DNA from: Rhodospirillales bacterium
Lineage (GTDB): Bacteria > Pseudomonadota > Alphaproteobacteria > Rhodospirillales > Casp-alpha2
Direction of reading: 5' to 3'
DNA: 31,670 nucleotides
NCBI GenBank assembly: GCA_028282185.1
Contig: JANQIJ010000010.1
Location: forward strand, 1 to 31,670
Below are positions 1 through 7,259 of this stretch, one piece after another (position 1 is the first letter of the stretch; every line of letters starts with the position of its first letter). The notes under the pieces were generated by a model. It was not told the origin of the DNA, searched no databases, and saw only the letters and a program-made list of their open reading frames with translations. The position numbers and the translations under genes are program-made.

Positions 1-1249
1 TGTACGCGCGGGCCATTGCCATGATCAGACCCTTGAGCGCCAGCACCGGCCCCGTTTCATTGCCGTCGAACAGCTCCATGGTGCCGCGGCCCTTTTCCAT
101 GGACCGATTGGTGGTGGCGTATTCCAGGGTCGGGTCGTTCAAGAGGTCGTCGACCAGGGCGCGGTTGAAATCGTCGAGCGAGGCATATCCCGCCGGCGCT
201 TTCTGGACCTTGGTCATGATCAGGCGATCGAAGTCGAGAAGCTCCGCCGCCGCGCGCCGCTCACCCATGACGTTCAGGGCCGCCGACTTGATGGCCAGCG
301 CCGTTGTCGGGTGGACGCCGCGATCAATACCGCGATCCGCGGCTTTGACCGCATTCTCCGGTTGGCCGGCCTGCAGGTAGGCAAAGGCGACTTGATGGTG
401 CAGGTCCACCATTTCGGGATGAACCTTCAAGAAGGCCTCGCCGGTCTTGATCCCGGCGAGTGGATCGCCGACGATGGCTTCGGCGTAGATCAGTTCGTTG
501 ACCGAACGGGCGTTGTCCGGTGCCAGTGCCACGGCCCGCCGGAGCGGATCGAGCGCCGCCGCGTAATCGGCGTTGCGCCCATGGATCAGCCCGATGTCCG
601 CATGGGCGCGTTGATGGTCCGGATTGAGCTTTGTCGCTTCTTCGAACAAGGCGATGGCCTTGTCCCATTCCCGCGCATTCATGCAGACGGTGCCGAGATT
701 GAAGCGGTCGTCGGCATCGCGGCTGCCGAGCTCGATCGCCGTCTCATAGGCCGCGCGGGCATTGGCGCCATCGCCCATCTGCTGGTAGACCACGCCCAGG
801 GCACCGAAGACCTCGGGCGCCTGCGGCGCTGCTTCCGCCGCCTGCACCAGATGATCCAGGGCGGCTCCTGGGTCCCCCGCCAGGATCGCCACCCGTCCCA
901 GGTCATAAAGCAGGCCCGGATGCCCGGGGGTACGCGCCAGGGCATCGTCCAGTGCCGCCCGCGCCGCCGCCGTGTCGCCCGCCGACAGATGCAGGTTCGC
1001 CAGGTTGGAGGCGTAGTCCGGGGCCTCGGGCCGCGCGGCCACGGCGCGCGACACCAGGTCCAGGGCTTCCGCCCGCCGGCCCTGGTGGTGACGAATCAAG
1101 CCCAGCATTTGCAGGGCGTCCGGCGCATCCGGCCTGGATTTCAGCACCGCCGCGAGGTGGCGTTCCGCGTCAGCCGCTTGGTTGTTGCCGATCGCGGCGG
1201 CGGCGGCTTCCAGATGCGCGATGATGTCGGCGTCGGTCGGGTTGCTCAC
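1..1249 (-). CDS. TPR-repeat protein, probable 2OG-Fe(II) oxygenase fusion (partial, C-terminus beyond window)
   Basis: About 416 residues are visible without a stop; the gene continues past base 1. Residues ~5-350 are a run of tetratricopeptide repeats. Typical pieces are AERHLAAVLKSRPDAPDALQ, EVFGALGVVYQQMGDGANA and DKAIALFEEATKLNPDHQRA. TPRs are protein-protein scaffolds. The last ~65 visible residues lose the TPR pattern. They resemble the start of the putative 2OG-Fe(II) oxygenase domain that often follows TPRs in alphaproteobacteria (a stretch like LEYATTNRSMEKGRGTMELF), but the iron ligands would lie outside the window. I prefer the GTG start at 1249 because GGAG lies five bases upstream. 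An in-frame ATG at 1264 would add five residues but has no clear ribosome site. There is no signal peptide, so the protein is probably cytoplasmic. TPR identity is firm; the oxygenase assignment is tentative. Confidence 0.82.
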   Translation of the reverse strand, partial: MSNPTDADIIAHLEAAAAAIGNNQAADAERHLAAVLKSRPDAPDALQMLGLIRHHQGRRAEALDLVSRAVAARPEAPDYASNLANLHLSAGDTAAARAALDDALARTPGHPGLLYDLGRVAILAGDPGAALDHLVQAAEAAPQAPEVFGALGVVYQQMGDGANARAAYETAIELGSRDADDRFNLGTVCMNAREWDKAIALFEEATKLNPDHQRAHADIGLIHGRNADYAAALDPLRRAVALAPDNARSVNELIYAEAIVGDPLAGIKTGEAFLKVHPEMVDLHHQVAFAYLQAGQPENAVKAADRGIDRGVHPTTALAIKSAALNVMGERRAAAELLDFDRLIMTKVQKAPAGYASLDDFNRALVDDLLNDPTLEYATTNRSMEKGRGTMELFDGNETGPVLALKGLIMAMARAY

Positions 1250-1452
1250 GGGGGCTCCGATCATGGCGGCGGCGGTGGATCGCTCCGGTTCTGCTCGGCC
1301 GCGGGTTTGGTTTGTGCCGGGCGGAGACTGCCACAGGTCGCCCGAGCCGTCCACGCCGGTTCCGGGATTCTGGGCGGCCGGACCGCGGGCCGGCCGCATT
1401 TTTCTTCCCGAGAACGCGTCGAAAACCTAACCTGCGCTTTTGCGGGAGTTCC

Positions 1453-1482
1453 TTGACATGGCGCAAGACGGCAAATTATATG
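1453..1482 (+). promoter_or_regulatory. Probable sigma-70 promoter for tRNA-Val
   Basis: A perfect TTGACA at 1453-1458 is followed after 18 bases by TATATG at 1477-1482 (TTATAT at 17 bases is the alternative -10). The tRNA begins about 40 bases downstream, and no other plus-strand gene lies in between. Confidence 0.6.
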
Positions 1483-1520
1483 ATCGCGCCGTCGCCAAGC
1501 CGGTATCGGTTGATGGCCAG

Positions 1521-1595
1521 GGGCGCGTAGCTCAGCGGGAGAGCACTGTCTTCACACGGCAGGGGTCGCTGGTTCAATCCCAGCCGCGCCCACCA
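1521..1595 (+). tRNA. tRNA-Val (anticodon CAC)
   Basis: The full cloverleaf can be folded by eye. The acceptor stem GGGCGCG pairs with CGCGCCC (1585-1591), and the D arm is GCTC...GAGC. The anticodon stem CTGTC/GGCAG closes the loop TTCACAC, with anticodon CAC at 1553-1555. The T arm GCTGG-TTCAATC-CCAGC follows. The terminal CCA is encoded at 1593-1595. It decodes the valine codon GUG. It appears to be a single, separately transcribed tRNA gene. Confidence 0.97.
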
Positions 1596-1787
1596 TTTTC
1601 ATAATTTCCCCGTTGCGCCCGATCCTTGTTTGCAATTGACCGCTCTGGAATGGATCGGTGCTCGCATGGGGATGGCTCAAGGCTGGTGGGTTTGGTATCT
1701 TCCCATTACGGTCCACTATTTCCACTCTGTCGACCCTTCATGTCGCCCCGCGGACCGCCGGGGTCGCGCTGGCGCGGCGGCGGCAGG

Positions 1788-1916
1788 TCAGACCGTGCCG
1801 CGGGCGAATCCGATCAAGAAGGCGATGATCGAAAGGGTCAGCACCGCGCCGAAGATTTCCGGCGCCCATCCCGAATCATAGATCGGCGGCCTATTGCCGC
1901 GGTCCTCCGTTTGCAT
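1788..1916 (-). CDS. 42-residue single-span membrane protein at the end of the TRAP operon
   Basis: This short frame starts with ATG at 1916 and ends with TGA at 1788-1790. It begins 17 bases after the dctM stop. A perfect AGGAGG lies seven bases before the ATG, a better ribosome site than that of dctQ. The product has a polar N-terminus (MQTEDRGNRPPIYDSGWAPE), then one hydrophobic segment of about 20 residues (FGAVLTLSIIAFLIGFARG) and ends in TV. The likely topology is N-out or N-in with one helix. I do not recognise a family. Position and translation signal suggest a small subunit or accessory of the DctPQM transporter, but that is inference. It could be a chance frame; the strong Shine-Dalgarno and the clean hydrophobic block argue against this. 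Confidence 0.62.
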   Translation of the reverse strand: MQTEDRGNRPPIYDSGWAPEIFGAVLTLSIIAFLIGFARGTV

Positions 1917-1933
1917 CTCAATCCCTCCTCATG

Positions 1934-3247
1934 TCATTTGAAGGCATAGGGCAGCCATATGGCGATCTGGGGAAAGGCCATGACCAGGGCCAGGCCGATC
2001 AGCTGCAGTCCGATGAACGGCAGCACCGCCAGGAAGATTTCCTGCAGAGTGACGTCGCTGGGCGCAACGCTTTTGAGATAAAAACAAGCCGGCCCGAAGG
2101 GCGGCGACAGCATGTAGATCTGGATGTTCATGGCGAACAGGATGCCGAACCAGACCGGGTCGTAGCCCAGGTCCACCACCACCGGGCCGAACACGGGGAT
2201 CGTGATGAACACGATGGCAATCCAGTCCATGAAGGTGCCGAGCAGGAAGACGATGCCCATCATGATCAGGACGACGACGATGGGCGCCACGTCGAGGCCG
2301 GTCAACAGCCCCTTCAGGAACGAGGTGCCGCCGATGATGTTGTAGATGCCCACCAGGCTGACCGCGCCGATGATCAGCCAGAGGATGGAACCCGTGGTCA
2401 GCATGGTGGCCCATAGGGCTTCGCGGAGGCCTTGGAGGCTTAACTCCTTGCGCAGGGCGGCGATCAGGACACTGCCCACGGCGCCGATCGCCGCCGATTC
2501 CGTCACCGTGGCGATGCCGGCATAGATCGACCCCAGGACTCCGAAGATCAGAAGTAATGGCAGGATCAGCCCCTTCAGATAGGTGACACGCCGGACGAAC
2601 GGCAGTCTGGCTTCTTCCGCGTCATAGGGCGGGCCCAGTTCGGGCCTCAGGTTGGTGCGGATCAGGATATAGGTGATGTAGAGCGACGCCAGCAGAAGCC
2701 CCGGCAGGATACCGCCGGTGAACAGGTCCTTGACCGAGACGCCGGCCTCGGCGCCGTAGACGATCAGGACGACGGAAGGCGGGATCAGGGTCGCCAGCGA
2801 GCCCGAGGCGCAGATCGTGCCGATCGACAGTTTGCGGTCGTAACCCAGCCGGAACATCTGCGGCAGGGCGATCAAGCCCAGGAGCACGATTTCGCCGCCG
2901 ACGATGCCGCTCATCGCGGCCAGGACGACGGAAACCACGCAGGTCTGAACAGCGACGCCGCCCTTCATCCGTCCCCCCAGGATCGCCATGGAGTCGAACA
3001 ACTCCCGGGCGACGCCGGATCGCTCCAGGATGTTGGCCATGAAGACGAAGAACGGCACGGCGATGAGCGCGAACTTCTCGAACACGCTGGTCACGTTGGA
3101 CGAGATCAGGATCATCCCGCCGGGTCCGAAGTTCAATAGCGCCGTGGACACGGATATCAGCAATGTCGAGGCACCCAGCGGCACGCCCAAGGCCATCAGG
3201 GCGAACAGCGCCAGAACCATCAGAAGGGTGATGATCTCGATGCCCAT
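1934..3247 (-). CDS. dctM: TRAP transporter large permease subunit (DctM family)
   Basis: The product is 437 residues, the usual DctM length. It is the large membrane subunit of a tripartite ATP-independent periplasmic transporter and carries the Na+-coupled translocation path. It is almost entirely hydrophobic, with about 12 predicted segments. Family hallmarks include the N-terminal LALFALMALGVPLGAS segment, VPFFVFMANILERSGVA and the SGSLATLIPPSVVLIVYG signature. The ATG at 3247 shares its A with the dctQ stop (TGATG), so translation is coupled. A longer upstream frame exists but would run through dctQ in another frame, so it is rejected. Substrate cannot be read from this subunit. Confidence 0.95.
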   Translation of the reverse strand: MGIEIITLLMVLALFALMALGVPLGASTLLISVSTALLNFGPGGMILISSNVTSVFEKFALIAVPFFVFMANILERSGVARELFDSMAILGGRMKGGVAVQTCVVSVVLAAMSGIVGGEIVLLGLIALPQMFRLGYDRKLSIGTICASGSLATLIPPSVVLIVYGAEAGVSVKDLFTGGILPGLLLASLYITYILIRTNLRPELGPPYDAEEARLPFVRRVTYLKGLILPLLLIFGVLGSIYAGIATVTESAAIGAVGSVLIAALRKELSLQGLREALWATMLTTGSILWLIIGAVSLVGIYNIIGGTSFLKGLLTGLDVAPIVVVLIMMGIVFLLGTFMDWIAIVFITIPVFGPVVVDLGYDPVWFGILFAMNIQIYMLSPPFGPACFYLKSVAPSDVTLQEIFLAVLPFIGLQLIGLALVMAFPQIAIWLPYAFK

Positions 3248-3744
3248 CACGGGCCGTCCCGATCGGTTTCGATCAGGTTGGCGAGCAATTGCGCGATATA
3301 GAGAACGCAGGCGAAGACCAGCAACGTCTTGACGTAGGTCGGCGTCGGTGGATCGAAGGCGCTGCCTGAGGTGCGCAAGGGGTGGAGCACCGCGGTCATC
3401 GGTTTCCAACTGGTGAACAGCAATCCGGCGGCGGCAAGAAGGCTGAGGCCGACCGCGACTTTCTTCATCCGCCGCCAGAGCTTTTCGCCGAGAAGCAGCT
3501 CCATCGTTGTCACGGTGATATGGCGGCGTTGCTGGGTGACCGCGCCGATTGACAGCATCCACGCGGTCGCCACCAGGGCCATGATCGTCTCATTCGTCCA
3601 CGACGTTGGATTGTCCAGGCCGTAGCGTTGGAAAACCTCGTAGACGGAGAGTCCGATCGCCGTCAGGTAGAGAACGCCGCAGCTTTTGCCCAGGAAGACG
3701 CTCAGCCGGCCGACGGCCTCGACGATTTTCGCGCGCGCTGTCAT
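3247..3744 (-). CDS. dctQ: TRAP transporter small permease subunit (DctQ family)
   Basis: The product is 165 residues from ATG 3744, with four predicted membrane segments typical of DctQ: around FLGKSCGVLYLTAIGLSVYE, IMALVATAWMLSIGAV, AVGLSLLAAAGLLFTS and the C-terminal TLLVFACVLYIAQLLANLIE. The family features SWTNE after the first span and the RRHITVT stretch after the second are present. DctQ forms the membrane complex with DctM and docks the binding protein. The start is chosen by family length; no convincing Shine-Dalgarno precedes it, which suggests low or coupled translation. It follows dctP after 114 bases that hold a strong stem-loop, and overlaps dctM by one base. Confidence 0.9.
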   Translation of the reverse strand: MTARAKIVEAVGRLSVFLGKSCGVLYLTAIGLSVYEVFQRYGLDNPTSWTNETIMALVATAWMLSIGAVTQQRRHITVTTMELLLGEKLWRRMKKVAVGLSLLAAAGLLFTSWKPMTAVLHPLRTSGSAFDPPTPTYVKTLLVFACVLYIAQLLANLIETDRDGP

Positions 3745-3774
3745 GACGTTTGCCGAAACACCGAGAGAAGAAAG

Positions 3775-3819
3775 GAAAGGGCCGGAACGGTTAGGGAGTC
3801 CACCGTTCCGGCTCTTTTT
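3775..3819 (-). terminator. Intercistronic stem-loop between dctP and dctQ
   Basis: A perfect 11-bp inverted repeat, GCCGGAACGGT (3781-3791) and ACCGTTCCGGC (3802-3812), is separated by ten bases. Flanking A/G and T tracts extend the pairing outward. Read on the minus strand, the hairpin is followed by CCTTTCCTTTC, a weak U-rich tail. It therefore probably acts as a partial terminator or a 3' mRNA stabiliser that keeps dctP above dctQM. The plus strand has the better tail (TCTTTTT), but no plus-strand gene ends here. Confidence 0.55.
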
Positions 3820-3858
3820 GTCAGTGGGAGGGAGACGTCCGGCCGGCGGCCGGATCAA

Positions 3859-4893
3859 TCACTTGATCAGGCCGATCTGGCGCATGAACCCGTAATGGGC
3901 GTCCAGCGCCTTGCGGGCTTCCGGCGACTTGGCCGCCGTGTCTTCCCAGGCTTTCATGGCGATGGTGCGGAACTTGTCCCGCTCGGCCTGGGGCCAGTCG
4001 ATAACCGTGATCTTGCCTTCCGCCCGGTCCCGGGCGACCAGCTTTTTGTCCTGCAGGTCCAAGACTCGGCGCAGGTCGTCATAGGCCGCGTAGTACCAGG
4101 TTTCCAGGATCACGCGCTGATCCGCGGTCAGCTTGTCCCAGAGCGCCTTGCCCACCGTGAACTGATGTACCGCCATGGAATGGATCCCGGGATAAAGCGG
4201 ATACCTGGCGATCTGATGGAAACCGTTCTTGTCGTTGTTCACATAGGCGCTGGCATCGGCGGCGTCGACGACGCCCTTCTCAAGGGACGTGAACACGTCC
4301 GAGAACGAGATGCTCGCCGGCGCGGCGCCGGCTTTGCGGAACACCGTCGCCGCCAGGCCCGAAGGCGAGCGGATCTTCAACCCCTTCAAATCATCGACGC
4401 TCTTGATCGGCACCTTGGACACCAGGGCTTCCTTGGACACGGGTCCGCAACCGATCACGTGGATCATGCCCGGCAGGGTGGCGTCCCACAGGTCCTGCAG
4501 GACCTGCGTCCCGCCGCCGTGGCGGCAGAAGGTCTGAATCTGCTCCGGCGTGTCGTAACCCGCGATCATGTCGCCCAAGATGGCAAAGGCCGGGTTGCGG
4601 CCCGAGAAATAGGCGATGGAGGTCAGGTCGCCCGACAGCACGCCGGCGCCCACGGCTTCCGGTGTCTCCTTGCGATCGACGACCGATTTGATCGGCATGA
4701 ATTCAATGGACAGTTCGCCGCCCGACATAGCCTCCAGTCGCGGCGCCCAATGGTCTTTCAGATACTTGAAGGAAAAGCCTCCGGATTTGGTCGAGGTCTG
4801 GACCTTGAGCACGGTCTGGGCGTCGGCCGGGGCGGCGGACAGCATCAGGCCCGCTGCCGCCACGGCGGCGAAGATGACGCGGTTTCCGAACAT
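3859..4893 (-). CDS. dctP: TRAP transporter solute-binding protein (DctP family)
   Basis: The product is 344 residues. A Sec signal peptide covers residues 1-~26 (hydrophobic FAAVAAAGLMLSAAPADA, cleavage before Q). This is the periplasmic receptor that hands solute to DctQM. DctP hallmarks are present: VDDLKGLKIRSPSG with the conserved Arg that usually grips a carboxylate, then FSDVFTSLEKGVVDAADAS, and W-containing helices near the C-terminus. The stretch ARYPLYPGIH recalls 2-oxoacid-type binding proteins, so an organic acid is likely, but the substrate is not assignable. ATG 4893 is chosen because AGGAG lies eight bases upstream; an in-frame GTG at 4902 overlaps that ribosome site. It is first gene of the operon, divergent from the GntR regulator. 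Confidence 0.94.
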   Translation of the reverse strand: MFGNRVIFAAVAAAGLMLSAAPADAQTVLKVQTSTKSGGFSFKYLKDHWAPRLEAMSGGELSIEFMPIKSVVDRKETPEAVGAGVLSGDLTSIAYFSGRNPAFAILGDMIAGYDTPEQIQTFCRHGGGTQVLQDLWDATLPGMIHVIGCGPVSKEALVSKVPIKSVDDLKGLKIRSPSGLAATVFRKAGAAPASISFSDVFTSLEKGVVDAADASAYVNNDKNGFHQIARYPLYPGIHSMAVHQFTVGKALWDKLTADQRVILETWYYAAYDDLRRVLDLQDKKLVARDRAEGKITVIDWPQAERDKFRTIAMKAWEDTAAKSPEARKALDAHYGFMRQIGLIK

Positions 4894-5112
4894 GAATGTC
4901 ACTCCTGTCTTGGTTCTGTCGTTTTGCGCGTTCGATTGGCTCGCGCGGGTGGATCGGCGCTGTCTTGGTCGTCATGCGCGGCCGAACCCGCTCGACCGGG
5001 CTTTTTTCCGCCCTGGTGCCGGTTCGCGTTGGCCGGTTCTCGTTCATGGGGCCGGGATCATCAGCCCTTGCGACCTAAAAATATTTTGTTGAATAAGTCA
5101 ATAAATTTTTTT

Positions 5113-5122
5113 ATGTATACAT
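5113..5122. promoter_or_regulatory. Candidate GntR/FCD operator, perfect palindrome ATGTATACAT
   Basis: This is a perfect 10-bp palindrome inside the AT-rich divergent region. FCD-type GntR regulators commonly bind short palindromes with a GT-ATA-AC-like core, so this is the natural site for the adjacent regulator. It would overlap the tentative plus-strand -10 and sit just upstream of the tentative dctP -35. That geometry would fit autorepression plus control of the transporter. Only one copy is obvious. Confidence 0.45.
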
Positions 5123-5204
5123 TATGCTGCGGCGACCACGGGTACCGCTGCCAGCTCTCGATACGGTGGATTAGGCACCATGATCACTTCGGACGACGAC
5201 GAGG

Positions 5205-5224
5205 CGCCACCGCCTACGGTGGCG
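5205..5224 (+). other. Perfect 8-bp stem-loop in the regulator leader
   Basis: CGCCACCG (5205-5212) pairs with CGGTGGCG (5217-5224) around a four-base loop CCTA. There is no T-run, so it is not a simple terminator. If transcription starts in the AT-rich block, this lies in a long 5' leader of the GntR gene. Confidence 0.3.
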
Positions 5225-5416
5225 AGGATGACGACCGGCCACCCGCGGCGCGGAATCGGATCTGTCCCGCGGCGGCCTGCAGACCCGGGGACACGCCAAT
5301 CGGAAAACGTTGTCGATCTTCCCCGGCATGATTCGACGGCGCCTGAAACCGATGGCGCTGCGCGCGGTCCATACGTAAAAGAATACAACAACGAATACAG
5401 AGGGGTTGGCGACGGA

Positions 5417-6088
5417 ATGACGACAGCGGATCGGGTAAGCCGTGTCGATGACGCCTATGAGCGTCTCAAGGAAGAGATCTTGGAAAATCGCCTGCCGCCC
5501 GGGTTCCAGGCGCCGGAACCGGAGATTGCCTTGCGCCTTGGCATGAGCCGAACGCCGGTGCGCGAAGCCCTGATCCGGCTGCAGGCCGAAGGTCTGGTCG
5601 AGTTGATTCCCCGGCGCGGTGTCCGTGTTCTGCCCATCGCACCTTCGGACATGCGGGACATTTATCAGCTGCTGACGGTATTGGAGCCCGAGGCGGCGGC
5701 GACCATTGCCGCCCAAGGCCTCGATCCCGATCAGATCGCCGAGCTCGAGGAAGCCACCGGCGACATGGAACGGGCGCTGGAAGCCGGCGATCTGGACCGC
5801 TGGGCCGCTGCCGACGACCGGTTCCATCGCACGCTATTGGGCTTCAGCCGCAACAAACGGCTGACGAACTTCGTCAATACGCTGTTCGATCAGGCCCATC
5901 GCGCCCGAATGGTCACCCTGCGGCTGCGCGAAACGCCACGAAAGTCGACCGAAGAGCACCGCGCGATCCTGAAGGCAATCGCCGCCGGCGATGCCCCGGA
6001 AACCTGCCGCCTGTTTCGTGCCCATCGTGAGCGCGCCGCGGCGGAACTGGTCAGCGCGTTGATCAATTGTCGTTTGTCGCAGCTTTAA
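5417..6088 (+). CDS. GntR-family transcriptional regulator, FCD subfamily
   Basis: The product is 223 residues from ATG 5417, the normal size. The N-terminal winged helix-turn-helix (~10-75) contains YERLKEEILENRLPPG, then the recognition segment LGMSRTPVREALIRLQAEGL and the wing IPRRGVRVLP. The FCD effector domain (~85-215) keeps DDRFHRTLLG, EHRAILKAI and FRAHRER, whose Asp/His residues usually hold a metal that contacts a carboxylate ligand. It is transcribed away from dctP and lies 34 bases ahead of the dehydrogenase gene, so it most likely controls uptake and breakdown of one organic acid. The frame stays open back to 5180, but that stretch looks like non-coding leader. The ribosome site before 5417 is weak. 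Confidence 0.93.
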   Translation: MTTADRVSRVDDAYERLKEEILENRLPPGFQAPEPEIALRLGMSRTPVREALIRLQAEGLVELIPRRGVRVLPIAPSDMRDIYQLLTVLEPEAAATIAAQGLDPDQIAELEEATGDMERALEAGDLDRWAAADDRFHRTLLGFSRNKRLTNFVNTLFDQAHRARMVTLRLRETPRKSTEEHRAILKAIAAGDAPETCRLFRAHRERAAAELVSALINCRLSQL

Positions 6089-6122
6089 TTCCCTGCCTGG
6101 GACCATATCCGCAAGGCCAACC

Positions 6123-7232
6123 ATGAATGCACCGTCATATCGCATTGCCGTAATCCCCGGCGACGGCATCGGCGTCGATGTCAGCCGGGCGGCATTGGCC
6201 GTCGCCGAAGCGGCGAGTCGGCGGACCGGTGGGTTCCGCCTGGACTGTCAATATCTCGAGGCTGGCGCCGGCTATTTCGCCGAAACCGGCCACGACATGG
6301 CGCCCGGCGCGGAGGACGCGGCGGCGGCGGCGGATGCCATCTTCCTGGGCGCCATCGGCCTGCCCAGCGTTCGCCACGCGGACGGTACGGAAATCTCGCC
6401 GCATTTGCGCCTGCGCGACCGACTGGGGCTCTATGCCGGGGTCCGCCCGGTGAAGGCTTATCCCAATGCGCCCCAGCGTTTGGCCGACCCGCGGGCGGCG
6501 GAGATCGATTTGGTGATCTTGCGCGAAAGCACCGAGGGCTTGTTCCATGCCGCCGCCGCCAACGGCCCCAGCCATGTTGAAACCGATGCGGAAGTGCAGG
6601 ACATCCTTCGGATCACCCGCCGGACCACCGAACGGCTTTGCGATTTCGCCTTTCGCCTGGCGGAAAAGCGACGCGCAAGGGGCGGCCGGGGACAGGTCAC
6701 CTGCGTCGACAAGGCCAACGTGTTTCGTTCCATGGCGTTTTTCCGCAAGATCTTCGACGAGCGGCAGGGTGCCTTTGCCGATGTGCCGGTGTCTTATAAC
6801 TACGTCGATGCCCAGGCCCTGGACCTGATCCGCCGGCCCTGGGATTTCGATGTCCTGGTCATGGAAAACATGTTCGGCGACATCCTTTCGGATCTGGCGG
6901 GCGGCTTGGTCGGCGGCATGGGCATGGCCGCCTGCGCGGAGATCGGCGACGACCATGCCCTATTCCAGCCGGCCCATGGATCGGCGCCCGACATCATGGG
7001 CCAGGACAAGGCCAACCCCTTGGCCGCTATCCTGTCCGCCGCCCTGATGCTGGATTACCTGGCCGACCGGACCGGCGGGCACGGACCCTTGGCCGAAGCG
7101 GCGGCGGTGATCGAAGCCGCGGTCACGCGCGGGTTCGCCGAAAACCGCCTGAGACCCATGGAATTCGGCGGCGACATGGGCACCGAGGCCGTCACCCGAG
7201 AGGTCATCGCCCTGATCGATGCCGGCGGGTAG
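6123..7232 (+). CDS. Isocitrate/isopropylmalate/tartrate dehydrogenase-family enzyme
   Basis: The product is 369 residues. The family oxidatively decarboxylates or oxidises 2-hydroxyacids with a 3-substituent, using NAD(P)+ and Mg2+/Mn2+. Motifs in order are IPGDGIG (11-17), RLRDRLGLYAGVRP (96-109), RESTEGLF (134-141), CVDKANVFRS (194-203) with catalytic Lys197, YVDAQALDL with Asp229, NMFGDILSDLAGG with Asp253 and Asp257, and PAHGSAPDI (283-291) for the cofactor. In the 134-141 motif the usual catalytic Tyr is Phe141. The motif differs from those of leuB (RELTGGIY) and icd, so neither is called. Context with a TRAP transporter and FCD regulator points to catabolism of a hydroxy-dicarboxylate such as malate or tartrate, by inference. 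Confidence 0.92.
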   Translation: MNAPSYRIAVIPGDGIGVDVSRAALAVAEAASRRTGGFRLDCQYLEAGAGYFAETGHDMAPGAEDAAAAADAIFLGAIGLPSVRHADGTEISPHLRLRDRLGLYAGVRPVKAYPNAPQRLADPRAAEIDLVILRESTEGLFHAAAANGPSHVETDAEVQDILRITRRTTERLCDFAFRLAEKRRARGGRGQVTCVDKANVFRSMAFFRKIFDERQGAFADVPVSYNYVDAQALDLIRRPWDFDVLVMENMFGDILSDLAGGLVGGMGMAACAEIGDDHALFQPAHGSAPDIMGQDKANPLAAILSAALMLDYLADRTGGHGPLAEAAAVIEAAVTRGFAENRLRPMEFGGDMGTEAVTREVIALIDAGG

Positions 7233-7259
7233 CGCCGGGGCGCCGGCATCTCAAGGGGA

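Larger units (their letters stand above)
4894..5416. other. 523-base divergent control region between dctP and the GntR regulator
   Basis: The region has no convincing gene; a rightward frame continuous with the regulator from 5180 lacks protein-like composition. Its core (about 5076-5128) is strikingly AT-rich against a G+C-rich background. On the minus strand TTGACT (5101-5096) could be a -35 for dctP. On the plus strand TTGAAT (5089-5094) with TATGTA 17 bases later (5112-5117) could serve the regulator. The -10 matches are poor, so both promoters are tentative. The operator palindrome and a stem-loop are listed separately. Confidence 0.55.

Noticed and set aside
311..1456. A 381-codon open frame on the plus strand
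   Set aside because: It lies opposite the TPR gene and runs into the tRNA promoter; Arg/Gly-rich composition without motifs marks it as a G+C-driven shadow frame.
1596..1787. Stretch after the tRNA examined for a further tRNA, small gene or integration site
   Set aside because: No second cloverleaf, no repeat of the tRNA 3' end and no integrase nearby; nothing supportable was found.
3628..5331. A 567-codon open frame on the plus strand opposite dctP and dctQ
   Set aside because: The minus strand carries well-defined TRAP genes, and this frame also crosses the AT-rich promoter region; no family features.
5180..5416. N-terminal extension of the GntR regulator by 79 codons
   Set aside because: The extension is compositionally unlike protein, has no ribosome site, and the normal FCD regulator length starts at 5417.
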